Counted from the first letter of the stretch, positions 46,489 through 56,225 are shown. The stretch is 64,000 nt of DNA from Aureivirga sp. CE67 (GCF_015767245.1 NZ_JADOTV010000001.1:556896-620895), one strand, 5' to 3'. Made by a program: numbers and translations. The notes: a model not told the origin generated them from the sequence alone.

Positions 46489-46948
46489 CTTCAATATTAT
46501 TTAAGTTTCCCATGACTTCTTCTGCTAATAAAGCAAAGTCATCTACAGTATTTTCAATTGTTTTTTCATACGCATCCTTAGACCAAATCTCAATGATATT
46601 AATCGCCGATGCTTGCACTATTTCTTTCGTGATTCCAGAATATTGTTGTAAATCTTTCGGAATAAGCAACCTACCAGAACTATCCAATTCAATCATTTTC
46701 ACTCCTGCTGTAAAGCTTCGAATAAAGTCATTATTCTTCTTCACAAAACGATTTAGCTTATTAATTTTAGACATCATCAGGTTCCATTCTGCCATTGGAT
46801 AAAGCTCCAAACATGGCTGAAACACAGATCTTTTCAGAACAAAACCTTCATGCAAAACAGTCTCCAACTGCTTCTTCAATGGAGAGGATAGCATTACTCT
46901 TCCTTTTGCATCCATTTTAGCCTCATATGTCCCAATTAGATTCAACAT
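46475..46948 (-). CDS. mraZ: Transcriptional regulator MraZ
   Basis: About 157 aa with two AbrB-like SpoVT half-domains, each with a conserved core: 'GTYEAKMDAKGRVMLSSPLKKQL' and 'VKMIELDSSGRLLIPKDLQQY'. MraZ forms rings that bind direct repeats in its own promoter and damps the dcw operon. The ATG at 46948 fits the family start ('MLNLIGTYE'); a TTG two codons earlier is less likely. A matching repeat array lies upstream at 46989-47013. Confidence 0.95.
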   Translation of the reverse strand: MLNLIGTYEAKMDAKGRVMLSSPLKKQLETVLHEGFVLKRSVFQPCLELYPMAEWNLMMSKINKLNRFVKKNNDFIRSFTAGVKMIELDSSGRLLIPKDLQQYSGITKEIVQASAINIIEIWSKDAYEKTIENTVDDFALLAEEVMGNLNNIEDGIS

Positions 46949-46970
46949 CCACAATAGTACTATTAATCAT

Positions 46971-46978
46971 CAAAAGTA
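46971..46978 (-). promoter_or_regulatory. -7 box of the mraZ/dcw promoter
   Basis: TACTTTTG on the minus strand, 23 bp before the mraZ ATG. No clear TTG lies 19 nt upstream; the putative MraZ boxes occupy that position instead. Confidence 0.5.
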
Positions 46979-46988
46979 ACAATAATTT

Positions 46989-47013
46989 ACCACTTTTTCC
47001 CACATTAAAACAC
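46989..47013 (-). promoter_or_regulatory. Putative MraZ operator
   Basis: On the minus strand three 5-mers, GTGTT, GTGGG and GTGGT, are spaced by 5 nt each (10-bp period). MraZ of other bacteria binds TGGGN-type repeats with 5-nt spacing. The array overlaps the -33 position of the mraZ promoter. Confidence 0.6.
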
Positions 47014-47172
47014 TTTGTTGATAACTTTTATGAGTTTTTTCTAATATTTAGTTAAAAACTTGAAAAACAATTTTTTAAAACTTAATTTCAAGGGATTCTA
47101 TATATAGTGTCAAAAAAATATGATTTTATTATAAAAAAACTATATTTGTGCTTGCTTTAAACCCGAATATTG

Positions 47173-47937
47173 ATGAGTTATAAACTTATAAAAGAAGATA
47201 AATTCAATTATATAGAAGTTGGTGAGGGACAACCTATTGTTGTTCTACATGGTTTGATGGGAACATTAAGTAATTTTAGTGGAATTTTAGATTATTTTCC
47301 TACAAAAGGATATAAAATTTTAGTACCAGAATTACCAATATATGATTTACCTCTTATTAAGACAAATGTTAAAAATTTAGCAAAATATCTTAATGAATTT
47401 ATCAAGCATAAACAATTAGAAAATGTAATACTTCTAGGAAATTCTCTTGGAGGACATGTTGCATTATACTATGCGAAGCTTTATCAAGAAAACGTTAAAG
47501 CTCTAGTACTTACAGGAAGTTCTGGATTGTATGAAAACTCTATGGGAGATACTTATCCAAGAAGAGGTGATTATGATTTTATCAAGGAAAAAGTACAAGA
47601 CGTATTCTTTAAACCAGAAACTGCTACAAAAGAAATCGTTGATGAAGTTTTTAGTACTGTAAACGATAGAAATAAAGTAATCAAAACCTTAGCAATTGCT
47701 AAAAGTGCGATACGTCATAATATGGCTAAAGATTTACCAAATATCAATGTTCCAACTTGTTTAATTTGGGGTAAAAATGATACGGTAACTCCACCAGAAG
47801 TAGCCGATGAATTCCATGATCTTTTATCTAATTCAGATTTATACTGGGTAGATAATTGTGGACATGCAGCAATGATGGAAGTTCCTGAAGAATTTAATGA
47901 AATCTTAATAAAGTGGTTTTCTGAGAAAAACCTATAA
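47173..47937 (+). CDS. Alpha/beta-fold hydrolase
   Basis: About 254 aa. '[15 protein letters not shown]' (oxyanion region), nucleophile Ser in '[15 protein letters not shown]' (about residue 97), Asp in '[12 protein letters not shown]' and His in '[10 protein letters not shown]' make a full catalytic triad. Starts at ATG 47173 rather than the TTG one codon earlier. A -7 box TATATTTG is at 47141-47148. It is followed after 5 bp by engB. The substrate is unknown: esters or C-C hydrolase products fit the fold. Confidence 0.9.
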   Translation: MSYKLIKEDKFNYIEVGEGQPIVVLHGLMGTLSNFSGILDYFPTKGYKILVPELPIYDLPLIKTNVKNLAKYLNEFIKHKQLENVILLGNSLGGHVALYYAKLYQENVKALVLTGSSGLYENSMGDTYPRRGDYDFIKEKVQDVFFKPETATKEIVDEVFSTVNDRNKVIKTLAIAKSAIRHNMAKDLPNINVPTCLIWGKNDTVTPPEVADEFHDLLSNSDLYWVDNCGHAAMMEVPEEFNEILIKWFSEKNL

Positions 47938-47942
47938 TTTTT

Positions 47943-48554
47943 ATGAAAATAACTAAAAGCGAATTTGTAATTAGCAACACAGATGTAAGCAAATGCCCGA
48001 AGGACGCTATCCCAGAATATGCTTTTATTGGAAGATCAAACGTAGGAAAATCCTCTTTGATCAATATGCTTACTGGAAGATCTAGTCTTGCTAAAACTTC
48101 TAGTACTCCAGGGAAAACACAATTAATCAATCATTTTAAAATAAATGATCAATGGTTTTTAGTGGATTTACCAGGATATGGATATGCACAAGTTTCTAAG
48201 ACAAAAAGACAAACTTTTCAAAAATTTATCAAAGATTATTTTGTTCAAAGAGAACAATTAGTTTGTTCATTTGTATTAGTAGATTCTCGTCATTCTCCAC
48301 AAAAAATTGATGTAGAATTCATGCAATGGCTAGGAGAAAATGGAATTCCTTTTGGAATCATTTTCACAAAAGCTGATAAATTAAAATCTTCTCAATTGAA
48401 TAAAAATATTCAAGCTTATAAAAAAGAGTTATTAAAAACTTGGGAAGAACTACCAATTAGCTTTGTCACTTCTTCAGCACACAAAAAAGGTGGTGAAGAT
48501 TTATTAAATTTTATCGACTCTGTAAATGAGGATGTCAAAGATAATTTTAAATAA
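47943..48554 (+). CDS. engB: Ribosome biogenesis GTPase EngB (YihA/YsxC)
   Basis: 203 aa GTPase for 50S assembly. G1 '[14 protein letters not shown]', G2 '[11 protein letters not shown]', G3 '[12 protein letters not shown]' and G4 'FTKADKL' are all present. It starts 5 bp after the hydrolase stop and is 3 bp ahead of a pseudouridine synthase, so the three form an operon. Confidence 0.96.
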   Translation: MKITKSEFVISNTDVSKCPKDAIPEYAFIGRSNVGKSSLINMLTGRSSLAKTSSTPGKTQLINHFKINDQWFLVDLPGYGYAQVSKTKRQTFQKFIKDYFVQREQLVCSFVLVDSRHSPQKIDVEFMQWLGENGIPFGIIFTKADKLKSSQLNKNIQAYKKELLKTWEELPISFVTSSAHKKGGEDLLNFIDSVNEDVKDNFK

Positions 48555-48557
48555 AAA

Positions 48558-49244
48558 ATGGCATCTACAAAAGATACTTTAAAGGTTATTTATGAAGATA
48601 ACCACATCATTGTCGTAAACAAACAGGTTGGAGATATTGTACAAGGTGATAAAACTGGCGACACTCCACTTAGCGACATTGTAAAAGAATATATAAAAGA
48701 TAAGTACAACAAGCCTGGAAATGTTTTTCTAGGTGTTGTACATCGATTAGACAGGCCAACTACAGGAATTGTCGTTTTTGCAAGAACTTCGAAAGCTTTG
48801 GAGCGAATGAATAAAATGTTTAGAGAACATAAGGTTCAAAAAACATATTGGGCAGTCGTAAAGAATGAACCTCCAAAACAAAAAGACACTTTAACACATT
48901 ATTTAAAGAAAAATCCAAAAAATAATAAAGCTTCTCATTTTGTAAAACATGTAGAAGGCAGCAAAAAAGCTATTCTACATTATGAAGTTTTAAAGAAATT
49001 GGAAAACTATTATTTACTTCAAATTTTATTGGAAACTGGAAGACATCATCAGATCAGATGTCAACTTTCTGCAATTCATTGTCCAATCAAAGGAGATTTA
49101 AAATACGGATCAAAAAGAAGTAATAAAAATGCAGGAATTCATCTTCATTCTAGATTTATAGAATTTACGCATCCTGTATCTAAAGAAAAAATTTCTCTTA
49201 CAGCAGATTTACCAAAAGATCCTATTTGGAATGCTTGTAACTAA
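48558..49244 (+). CDS. RluA-family pseudouridine synthase
   Basis: 228 aa. 'VIYEDNHIIVVNKQVGDIVQGD' at the start, catalytic Asp in 'VVHRLDRPTTGIVVFAR' (about residue 68), and 'LLETGRHHQIRCQLSAI' near the C-terminus. No S4 domain precedes the catalytic domain, so it is the short form. The RNA target (23S or tRNA) cannot be decided. Confidence 0.93.
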   Translation: MASTKDTLKVIYEDNHIIVVNKQVGDIVQGDKTGDTPLSDIVKEYIKDKYNKPGNVFLGVVHRLDRPTTGIVVFARTSKALERMNKMFREHKVQKTYWAVVKNEPPKQKDTLTHYLKKNPKNNKASHFVKHVEGSKKAILHYEVLKKLENYYLLQILLETGRHHQIRCQLSAIHCPIKGDLKYGSKRSNKNAGIHLHSRFIEFTHPVSKEKISLTADLPKDPIWNACN

Positions 49245-49247
49245 AAT

Positions 49248-49286
49248 AAAAAACTCTCAGCAAAATACTGAGAGTTTTTCTTTTTA
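49248..49286. terminator. Bidirectional terminator
   Basis: AAAAACTCTCAG / CTGAGAGTTTTT stem with a 7-nt loop, T-runs on both strands, between convergent genes. Confidence 0.9.
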
Positions 49287-49303
49287 TATATTCTTTATTT
49301 ATT

Positions 49304-49933
49304 TTAAGCTAAAAACATTTTTACCAGTTGAAAAGATCCAATTACAAATAAAATTGCTCCAATTCCTTTGTTTAAATATTTGGAGATATTTTGCACTTTA
49401 TTTTGAATCAAAACACTCAGTTTTCCATATAAAAATAAAGCTAAAAACTTCCCTACATACACTCCCATAAAAAACAGAATTAACTCATCTAAAGGACGCA
49501 TAATATTTATTGGAAGCCATTGTTTACTTTCTACAAAAGTAAAAGCAAAAAGCCAAAAAACAAGTACTGGTGGGTTTATTAATGCAAGTAAAAACCCTTT
49601 CATCACATTAGAAAAAGAAGATTGTTTTGATTTCTTCTCTTTCTGTTCTTTTTTCAAGAAAAACAAAGTAGCTCCTACAATTACTAAAACCACTGCAATA
49701 ATCACATTGATTATCTTATTTTGACTAATAAAATCATTTACAAGCATGCTACAGTGTAGCGCAAAATAAGAAAGAATTATCTCGGCGAAAGCTGCTGCAA
49801 TTACAATTTTCATTGCAGAAATCAAGTTGTACCTAATTGTAGTGTGTACAACAGATAAATTTACAGTACCCAAAGGCAAAGCTCCTAGAAAAGCTAGAGA
49901 AACACCAAAGAATAAGTATAATAAATTCATCAT
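49304..49933 (-). CDS. LysE-family transporter
   Basis: 209 aa with six predicted membrane spans. The N-terminal 'FFGVSLAFLGALPLGTVNLSVVHT' matches the LysE/RhtB family hallmark of a Gly-Pro-rich first loop, and 'LALINPPVLVFWLFAF' is its second conserved part. Family members export amino acids or related small molecules. It stands alone, convergent to the rluA-type gene. The exported substrate is not predictable here. Confidence 0.82.
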   Translation of the reverse strand: MMNLLYLFFGVSLAFLGALPLGTVNLSVVHTTIRYNLISAMKIVIAAAFAEIILSYFALHCSMLVNDFISQNKIINVIIAVVLVIVGATLFFLKKEQKEKKSKQSSFSNVMKGFLLALINPPVLVFWLFAFTFVESKQWLPINIMRPLDELILFFMGVYVGKFLALFLYGKLSVLIQNKVQNISKYLNKGIGAILFVIGSFQLVKMFLA

Positions 49934-50275
49934 GATATTGTAGTTATAATTTCAATTAATTCTAATATTTAGTTGTAAGAATTTTCATTCATTACAAAAA
50001 TATTACTGTTTTATGATTATTTAACCCAAAAATATCTAAAAACTATCACATCAAATCTTAAGCCAATTTTCAATATTTTAACAAAAATGGATTTTACTTT
50101 CATTTATCTAATTTATTTACTCATAGCAAAATACAGTATTTAATATTAATTAGATGTTATTAAATTATCTCTATTTTTTATAAAATTTTAATAGTATCTT
50201 TTAATAATATTAAATCATCATAATAAGAAAAGAGTTTTATAGAAAATCTTATCTTTGACGACCGAAATTTTTAAG
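49934..50275. other. AT-rich intergenic region with promoter
   Basis: 342 bp between the LysE-like gene and the polyprenyl synthase. Nothing but AT-rich DNA is seen, except a -7 box TATCTTTG at 50250-50257 for the plus-strand gene, 18 bp before its ATG. I found no repeat, RNA gene or reading frame. Confidence 0.6.
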
Positions 50276-51253
50276 ATGAAGCCAGTAGAGTTAATAAAAC
50301 AGCCTATTTTAGAGGAAATGGAACTCTTTGAAGAAAAGTTCAAAGAAGCAATGCAGACGAAAGTTCCTTTACTTAATAGAATTACTCATTATATAATTCG
50401 ACGAAAAGGAAAACAAATGCGACCAATGTTTGTATTTCTTGTTGCAAAAATGGTTTCTAATGGTGATTTCAAAGAAAGAACATATCGTGGAGCTTCTGTT
50501 ATCGAGCTAATTCATACAGCAACTCTTGTTCATGATGATGTTGTGGATGATAGTAACAGAAGACGTGGATTTTTCTCTATCAATGCACTTTGGAAAAATA
50601 AAATCGCCGTTTTAGTTGGAGACTTTCTACTTTCTAAAGGTTTATTACTCTCTATAGATAATGACGATTTTGATGTTTTAAAACTAATTTCTATTGCAGT
50701 TCGAGAGATGAGTGAAGGAGAACTTCTTCAAATCGAAAAAGCGAGAAGATTAGATATTACAGAAGATGTTTATTTTGAAATTATTCGTCAAAAAACTGCA
50801 ACTTTAATCGCTGCTTGCTGTGGAATTGGTGCTGCTTCTGTAAATGCTTCGAAAGAAGAAATCGAAAAAATGAGACTTTTTGGAGAATATGTAGGTATTG
50901 CTTTCCAAATTAAAGATGATTTATTCGATTATGGTGAAGAAAAAATCGGGAAGCCTACAGGAATTGATATCAAGGAGCAAAAAATGACACTTCCTCTGAT
51001 TCATACTTTAAACACTTGCTCGGAACAAGACAGAAAATGGCTAATCAAATCTGTAAAAAAACACAATCATAATAAAAAACGAGTAAAAGAAGTAATTCAG
51101 TTCGTGAAAGATAATGGTGGAATGGAATACACTATTGAAAAGATGAACGAATACCACAAAAAGGCAATGGATATTTTAGAAACCTATCCGGAGTCAGAAT
51201 ATAAAACTTCTTTGAAGACAATGGTAAATTATGTTATCGAAAGAAAAAAATAG
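50276..51253 (+). CDS. Polyprenyl diphosphate synthase
   Basis: 325 aa from the ATG at 50276; the longer frame begins with a TTG that lies in the promoter box. The first Asp-rich motif is 'LVHDDVVDDSNRRRG' (about residue 83) and the second 'QIKDDLFDYGEEKIG', both needed for Mg2+ and diphosphate binding. It makes the long isoprenoid chain, probably for menaquinone. A terminator overlaps its stop. Confidence 0.93.
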   Translation: MKPVELIKQPILEEMELFEEKFKEAMQTKVPLLNRITHYIIRRKGKQMRPMFVFLVAKMVSNGDFKERTYRGASVIELIHTATLVHDDVVDDSNRRRGFFSINALWKNKIAVLVGDFLLSKGLLLSIDNDDFDVLKLISIAVREMSEGELLQIEKARRLDITEDVYFEIIRQKTATLIAACCGIGAASVNASKEEIEKMRLFGEYVGIAFQIKDDLFDYGEEKIGKPTGIDIKEQKMTLPLIHTLNTCSEQDRKWLIKSVKKHNHNKKRVKEVIQFVKDNGGMEYTIEKMNEYHKKAMDILETYPESEYKTSLKTMVNYVIERKK

Positions 51254-51282
51254 CTTAAGAATTAACTTAAGCTATTTTTTTT
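51249..51282 (+). terminator. Terminator after polyprenyl synthase
   Basis: TAGCTTAAG / CTTAAGCTA stem with a 6-nt loop that includes the stop codon, then eight T. Confidence 0.88.
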
Positions 51283-51288
51283 AGACTT

Positions 51289-51720
51289 TTATAAAACTAC
51301 AAAATCTGAAGTTCTATCTACTTTATCCATCATTTCTAGAATATCACTTGGCGGAACGGATAGTTTTCTTTTTGCTAAATCCAACCAAGCTCCTGTTACA
51401 ATTACTTCTGCAGCAACCACTCCATTTGGCTTGATGATTTGATGTTGAAACTTAAATCGATCACCATTTTCAGACATTCCAGCCAAACAAACAGTTACTG
51501 TAATATCTTCTCCTAAATTAATTTCTCTTAAAAAATTTGTTTCTTCTTTGAATAAAATTGGACCAAGATTCATTTTGTTTAACTTCAAAATATCAAATCC
51601 ATTTTCCATCAAAAATCGAACTCTTGCTTCTGCTGCATAATCATTATAAGCAGAATGTCTCATATGTCTGTTTGGGTCAAAATCTGCCCATTTACTTTTA
51701 AAAGTATATTCTAATTTCAT
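51289..51720 (-). CDS. Acyl-CoA thioesterase family protein (hotdog fold)
   Basis: 143 aa. 'WADFDPNRHMRHSAYNDYAAEARVRFL' is the conserved hotdog helix with the Asp and aligned His of 4-hydroxybenzoyl-CoA thioesterase-like proteins, and 'EVIVTGAWLDLAKRKL' is the later strand. It would cleave acyl-CoA esters. It ends the operon tail of the protease and permease genes, starting 6 bp after the permease stop. Confidence 0.87.
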   Translation of the reverse strand: MKLEYTFKSKWADFDPNRHMRHSAYNDYAAEARVRFLMENGFDILKLNKMNLGPILFKEETNFLREINLGEDITVTVCLAGMSENGDRFKFQHQIIKPNGVVAAEVIVTGAWLDLAKRKLSVPPSDILEMMDKVDRTSDFVVL

Positions 51721-51726
51721 TATTCT

Positions 51727-52806
51727 TTATTTAACATCTAATATATCTCTCAGCGAATTTCCAATCATCATAAAAGCCATTACTAAAGACATAATTGCTA
51801 ATCCGGGAACTATCGCCAAATAGGGTTTCCCTAAAATAATATAATTATAATTATCCTTAATCATTCCTCCCCAAGAAGGTGTTGGTGGTTGCGCCCCAAT
51901 TCCAAGAAAACTTAACCCACTTTCTACCAAAATTGCTGCTGCAAAATTAGCTGCCGATATCACAATAATTGGCCCAACTATATTTGGTAAAATATGTTTC
52001 AAAATAATTCGAAAATCAGAATACCCTAAAACTTTTGCTGCTTGCACATATTGCATTTCTTTCACACTCATTACCTGTCCACGAACTACACGTGCTACTT
52101 CTACCCACATTGTCAATCCTACAGCAATAAAAACTTGCCAATATCCTTTTCCTAAAGCTAAAGTTATGGCTATTACTAAAAGTAAGGTTGGAATTGACCA
52201 AGTAACGTTTATAATCCACATAAAAAAAGCATCGACTTTCTTCCCGTAATATCCAGAAAGCGCTCCAATAGGAATTCCAATCACCAAGGAAATAAAAACT
52301 GCTATAAACCCAATAAAAAAGGAAATACGAGCTCCAATAATCATTCTACTCAGTAAATCTCTTCCATATTTATCTGTTCCTAAAAGAAACGTTTTTTTAG
52401 AAATATATTTTTCTACATCTCCATTCCACTCAGAAATTGGGTAAGCTTTTTCTTTTAAAACCTCTGGATTCTCAGCGTACTCTTTTACAAATACGCTATC
52501 ATTTTTTATTCTATAAGAAGAAATAGCAAGTTCTGTTGCAGTTGTTTTTTTTCCATAAAGAAGTGTTTCAAAAAATCCTGTTTCTTCTTTTTTCAATTCG
52601 GGGAATTTTAATATTTCCACAGAAAAACCAGGTCTTTTAGAATGAATTTCCAGATGCATCGAATTGGCATTTGAAGAATCATCTGGAGCTATGAAATAAG
52701 CAAAAATAGCAACCAAAAATAGGATTGCAATCCAACCTAAACTAAAAGCTCCAAGTAAATGACTTTTCATTACTTGGAGCTTTGTACTTTTATTTTTTTT
52801 CACCAA
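51727..52806 (-). CDS. OppC/DppC-like ABC transporter permease
   Basis: 359 aa. An N-terminal span ('GWIAILFLVAIFAYFIAP'), then a soluble insertion of about 90 residues ('MHLEIHSKRPGF' to 'WNGDVEKYI'), then 'LLGTDKYGRDLLSRMIIGARIS', the typical OppC entry motif, and five more spans with 'EYVQAAKVLGYSDFRIILKHILPN' as the coupling (EAA) loop. 'GAQPPTPSWGGMI' is near the end. No other subunit of the transporter is nearby. TTG at 52806 is the likely start; an ATG at 52770 is the alternative. Confidence 0.9.
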   Translation of the reverse strand: MVKKNKSTKLQVMKSHLLGAFSLGWIAILFLVAIFAYFIAPDDSSNANSMHLEIHSKRPGFSVEILKFPELKKEETGFFETLLYGKKTTATELAISSYRIKNDSVFVKEYAENPEVLKEKAYPISEWNGDVEKYISKKTFLLGTDKYGRDLLSRMIIGARISFFIGFIAVFISLVIGIPIGALSGYYGKKVDAFFMWIINVTWSIPTLLLVIAITLALGKGYWQVFIAVGLTMWVEVARVVRGQVMSVKEMQYVQAAKVLGYSDFRIILKHILPNIVGPIIVISAANFAAAILVESGLSFLGIGAQPPTPSWGGMIKDNYNYIILGKPYLAIVPGLAIMSLVMAFMMIGNSLRDILDVK

Positions 52807-52817
52807 AATAACAAAAT

Positions 52818-54950
52818 CTAATTTTGCACTAATTTAGGTGATTTTACTTTAAGTTTTTCTAATACTTTTAATGCTTCATCAACATAGATATCTTTTGCAA
52901 GATTTTTATGCCAATTCTTACGCTTATCTCCTAAAATTGTATCTACAGCAATTAAAGGTAATTCGTAAGTTGGAGATTTGAATTGTAATTCTGTTTTGAA
53001 ATCTTTAATCCCATCAAACTCCTTACTCTCAGCATCTCTCTTATCTACATCTTTCACATAATCATCATAGTTTAAATACACAGTATTATCATTCTGAATA
53101 TCTTTTAACCATCTTGCATTTTTATTAATTAAATCAAAGTATGAATTCTTATTAATTTCTTTTTGACTTTGCTTAATTACTTCGTCATAATTCGTATATC
53201 CTTTCCAAGTATTGTAAGAAGCTGCCTCAATCATATCCCATGGAAGTGGGTTTTCTTGATCTCTTTCTCCAATATCCATGAATTGATACCTATCCGGAAT
53301 TACGATATCAGAACTAACCCCTCTTAATTGTGTAGAACCTCCGTTAATTCTATAGAATTTTTGAATCGTAACTTTCAAATCTCCTAATGGTTTTGGATAG
53401 TTGTAAGCTTGGTTTAAAGAATATAAAGTTTGTACTGTTCCTTTTCCGAAAGTTTGCTTACTTCCGATAATTACCGCTCTTTTATAATCTTGCATCGCAG
53501 CTGCTAAAATCTCAGAAGCTGATGCTGATAATTCATTTACTAAAATTACTAAAGGTCCATCCCAAACAATTCCTTCTGATTGATCAAACTTTACATTTGG
53601 TGACTTATCTCTATATTTTACTTGAACCACAGGTCCTTTATCAATAAATAATCCAGCGATATCAATTGCAGTAGAAAGAGATCCTCCTCCATTATTTCTT
53701 AAATCAATAACTAATCCTTTAACTCCCTGAGCTTTTAAACTTTCCACTTCGTGTTTCATATCTGTAGCGGCAGTTCTTTTGTCATCTTCTTTAAAATCAA
53801 TGTAGAATTTTGGTAAATTAATTACACCATACATATTTCCATTCATTTCTACTGTCGAAGATTTTGCAAAAGTTTCTTCTAATTCGACTTCATCACGAAT
53901 AATTGGAATTATCTCAACACTTCCATCTATCTTTTTTACAGTTAAACGTACTTCGGTTCCTTTTTTTCCTTTGATATATTCAATTGCATTACTCAATCGC
54001 ATTCCTACAATATCTACAGGCTCCTCTTCTCCTTGTCCTACTTTAAGAATAATATCTCCTGCTTCTAATTTTCCATCTTTCCATGCTGGTCCTCCAGAAA
54101 TTAACTCTACAACCTTCGTATAATCTTTTTCTCTACTAAGTCTTGCACCAATACCTTCAAAAGTTCCTGAAATACCTACGTCAAAATCTTCTTTACTTTT
54201 TGGAGTTAAGTAGTTTGTATGCGGGTCAAAAACCATTGTCATCGCATTTAAATAAATAGAAAAAGATTGATTATGATCTAATTCATCTAAAAACTCAAAA
54301 TACCTTTCCATATTATTTTTCACACTCTCACGAGCTTCTTTCTCTAAATCTTTTCTAGATTTTTTCTCAAACTCCTCACCGTCTTTTTCTTTATTTTTCT
54401 GAAGTTCTTCGCTATCGTATAATGAAGATAAAACACTTGCTTTTAATTGCTTTCTCCATCTTTCTTTTACACCTTCTGTTCCTTCTCTATAAGGACGGTT
54501 TTCATAATCAATATCAAAAGTCTCTTTTTCTTTAAAATCAAAAGGTTTTGCAAGAATATCTACATAATATGTTTTTGCTTCCGCTATTCTTTTCTTATAT
54601 CTGTTATCTACAAGTTTGAAGAAAGTCAAATCTTCTTGTTTGATCTGATTATCTAATAAAGTTTTATACATAGAAAACTCATCAATATCTTCTTGTGTAA
54701 AATATCTTTTAGACGGATCTAAAGAATTTAAGAAATTATCATAAAAAGTTTCTGAAAATTCGTTATCAATTCTATGTGGCTCGTAATGTAAATTTTTTAA
54801 TACATATCGGATGATACTTATTTTTAATCGATCTTCTTCATTTTGATCATAGACTTTTTTTATCTGGAAACCAAATAAAACACCTGCCAATAAAATTATT
54901 GGTATAATTATTTTATAATTTCGCCTCATAAATTTGATGATTTTACGCAT
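52818..54950 (-). CDS. Carboxy-terminal processing (tail-specific) protease
   Basis: 710 aa. An N-terminal anchor (residues 12-28), a Prc-type N-terminal domain, a PDZ domain ('GTFEGIGARLSREKDYTKVVELISGGPAWKDGKLEAGDIIL' region), and a S41 peptidase core with 'KGLVIDLRNNGGGSLSTAIDIAGLFI', catalytic Ser in 'NELSASASEILAAAM' and Lys in 'QTFGKGTVQ'. It cleaves proteins at their C-termini in the periplasm. A C-terminal DUF3340-like region follows. It is first in a unit with a permease and a thioesterase. Confidence 0.94.
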   Translation of the reverse strand: MRKIIKFMRRNYKIIIPIILLAGVLFGFQIKKVYDQNEEDRLKISIIRYVLKNLHYEPHRIDNEFSETFYDNFLNSLDPSKRYFTQEDIDEFSMYKTLLDNQIKQEDLTFFKLVDNRYKKRIAEAKTYYVDILAKPFDFKEKETFDIDYENRPYREGTEGVKERWRKQLKASVLSSLYDSEELQKNKEKDGEEFEKKSRKDLEKEARESVKNNMERYFEFLDELDHNQSFSIYLNAMTMVFDPHTNYLTPKSKEDFDVGISGTFEGIGARLSREKDYTKVVELISGGPAWKDGKLEAGDIILKVGQGEEEPVDIVGMRLSNAIEYIKGKKGTEVRLTVKKIDGSVEIIPIIRDEVELEETFAKSSTVEMNGNMYGVINLPKFYIDFKEDDKRTAATDMKHEVESLKAQGVKGLVIDLRNNGGGSLSTAIDIAGLFIDKGPVVQVKYRDKSPNVKFDQSEGIVWDGPLVILVNELSASASEILAAAMQDYKRAVIIGSKQTFGKGTVQTLYSLNQAYNYPKPLGDLKVTIQKFYRINGGSTQLRGVSSDIVIPDRYQFMDIGERDQENPLPWDMIEAASYNTWKGYTNYDEVIKQSQKEINKNSYFDLINKNARWLKDIQNDNTVYLNYDDYVKDVDKRDAESKEFDGIKDFKTELQFKSPTYELPLIAVDTILGDKRKNWHKNLAKDIYVDEALKVLEKLKVKSPKLVQN

Positions 54951-55456
54951 TTATTTAGTATTTAAAACTAAAAATATAAAAATAGCTTCAATACTAGTAT
55001 GAATTACTAAAAAATATGTTAAAATGTATTTTCCCAAAGGTACTGAAAAAATATATTTTCTTTTTTATAAAATATTTTATTTTCTCATGAAACCCCTTTG
55101 TTTTCTTAGCTTTTGTCGAAATATTTCTCTAAAAATTTCAACTTGAATACATTATTGAAGCAATACTTTTGCCAATATAACATTTTTACTCAATTATCTT
55201 ACCAAAGTAAATAATACTTATCATTTTAAGCAGTAAATATTTTATTAATTATTTCATAAATATTGATTTTAAACTTATCCCAAGATCAATTATTGATTTT
55301 AAACCTCAAGCCTATATTTTTTGACATATATTATTTTTTCAATAAAATTTCTTCAATTATTATGTAAATATTTCATTCTTTATTATTTTTTAAAACAAAA
55401 ATTTACTTTACTTCATTTATTTAATTAGCTTTGTTCTAAATAGAAAAACTTTTTAA
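54951..55456. other. Divergent intergenic region with 14-bp direct repeat
   Basis: 506 bp of very AT-rich DNA between the protease and surE. TATTGATTTTAAAC occurs at 55261-55274 and again at 55291-55304 (30-bp period). A -7-like box TAGCTTTG is at 55426-55433 for surE. No reading frame, tRNA or hairpin of note is seen. Confidence 0.55.
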
Positions 55457-56224
55457 ATGAAAGAAAAGCCATTAATTTTAGTAACTAATGACGATGGAAT
55501 CACGGCTCCAGGTATCAGAAACCTTATCAAGGTTATGAACGAAATTGGAGAAGTTGTAGTTGTTGCACCTGATAGCCCACAAAGTGGAATGGGACATGCA
55601 ATTACACTAGATTCTACATTACATTGTCAGAAAGTTATTATAGACGACGGACCACAGACAGAATATAAAACTTCTGGGACACCGGCGGATTGTGTAAAAA
55701 TGGCAAAAAGCGAACTTCTGAAAAGAAAACCAGATTTATGTGTTTCTGGAATCAATCATGGTTCCAATTCATCTGTAAACATTATTTACTCTGGTACAAT
55801 GAGTGCAGCTATCGAGGCTGGTATTGAAGGAATTCCTGCTATTGGCTTTTCATACTTGGATCATTCTTGGAATGCCGATTTTTCGAAATTAAATGATTCT
55901 ATAAAAAATATTGTTATAAACGTTTTAAACAACAAATTACCAGAAGGAGTAGTCTTAAATGTTAACTTTCCAAAATTGGATACGGACTTTAAAGGAATTA
56001 AAATCTGTAGACAAGCAAGGGCAAATTGGGAAGAAAAAATGGACAAAAGAACCAATCCACAGGGAAAAGAATATTATTGGCTTACTGGTAAATTTGTAAA
56101 TATGGACAAAGGAGAAGACACAGACGAATGGGCATTGGCAAATGGTTATATTTCCGTTGTTCCTGTACAATTTGACTTAACAGCACATCACTTTATACAA
56201 CAATTAAATACTTGGAACTTTTAA
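55457..56224 (+). CDS. surE: 5'/3'-nucleotidase SurE
   Basis: 255 aa. Metal-binding 'ILVTNDDGITAPGIRNL', 'VAPDSPQSGMGHAITL', and 'VSGINHGSNSSVNIIYSGTMSAAIEA' are the SurE signature. It removes phosphate from nucleoside monophosphates and may rescue stationary-phase cells. It heads a plus-strand unit with a small membrane protein, lpxB and a DUF58 gene. Confidence 0.95.
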   Translation: MKEKPLILVTNDDGITAPGIRNLIKVMNEIGEVVVVAPDSPQSGMGHAITLDSTLHCQKVIIDDGPQTEYKTSGTPADCVKMAKSELLKRKPDLCVSGINHGSNSSVNIIYSGTMSAAIEAGIEGIPAIGFSYLDHSWNADFSKLNDSIKNIVINVLNNKLPEGVVLNVNFPKLDTDFKGIKICRQARANWEEKMDKRTNPQGKEYYWLTGKFVNMDKGEDTDEWALANGYISVVPVQFDLTAHHFIQQLNTWNF

Positions 56225-56225
56225 A

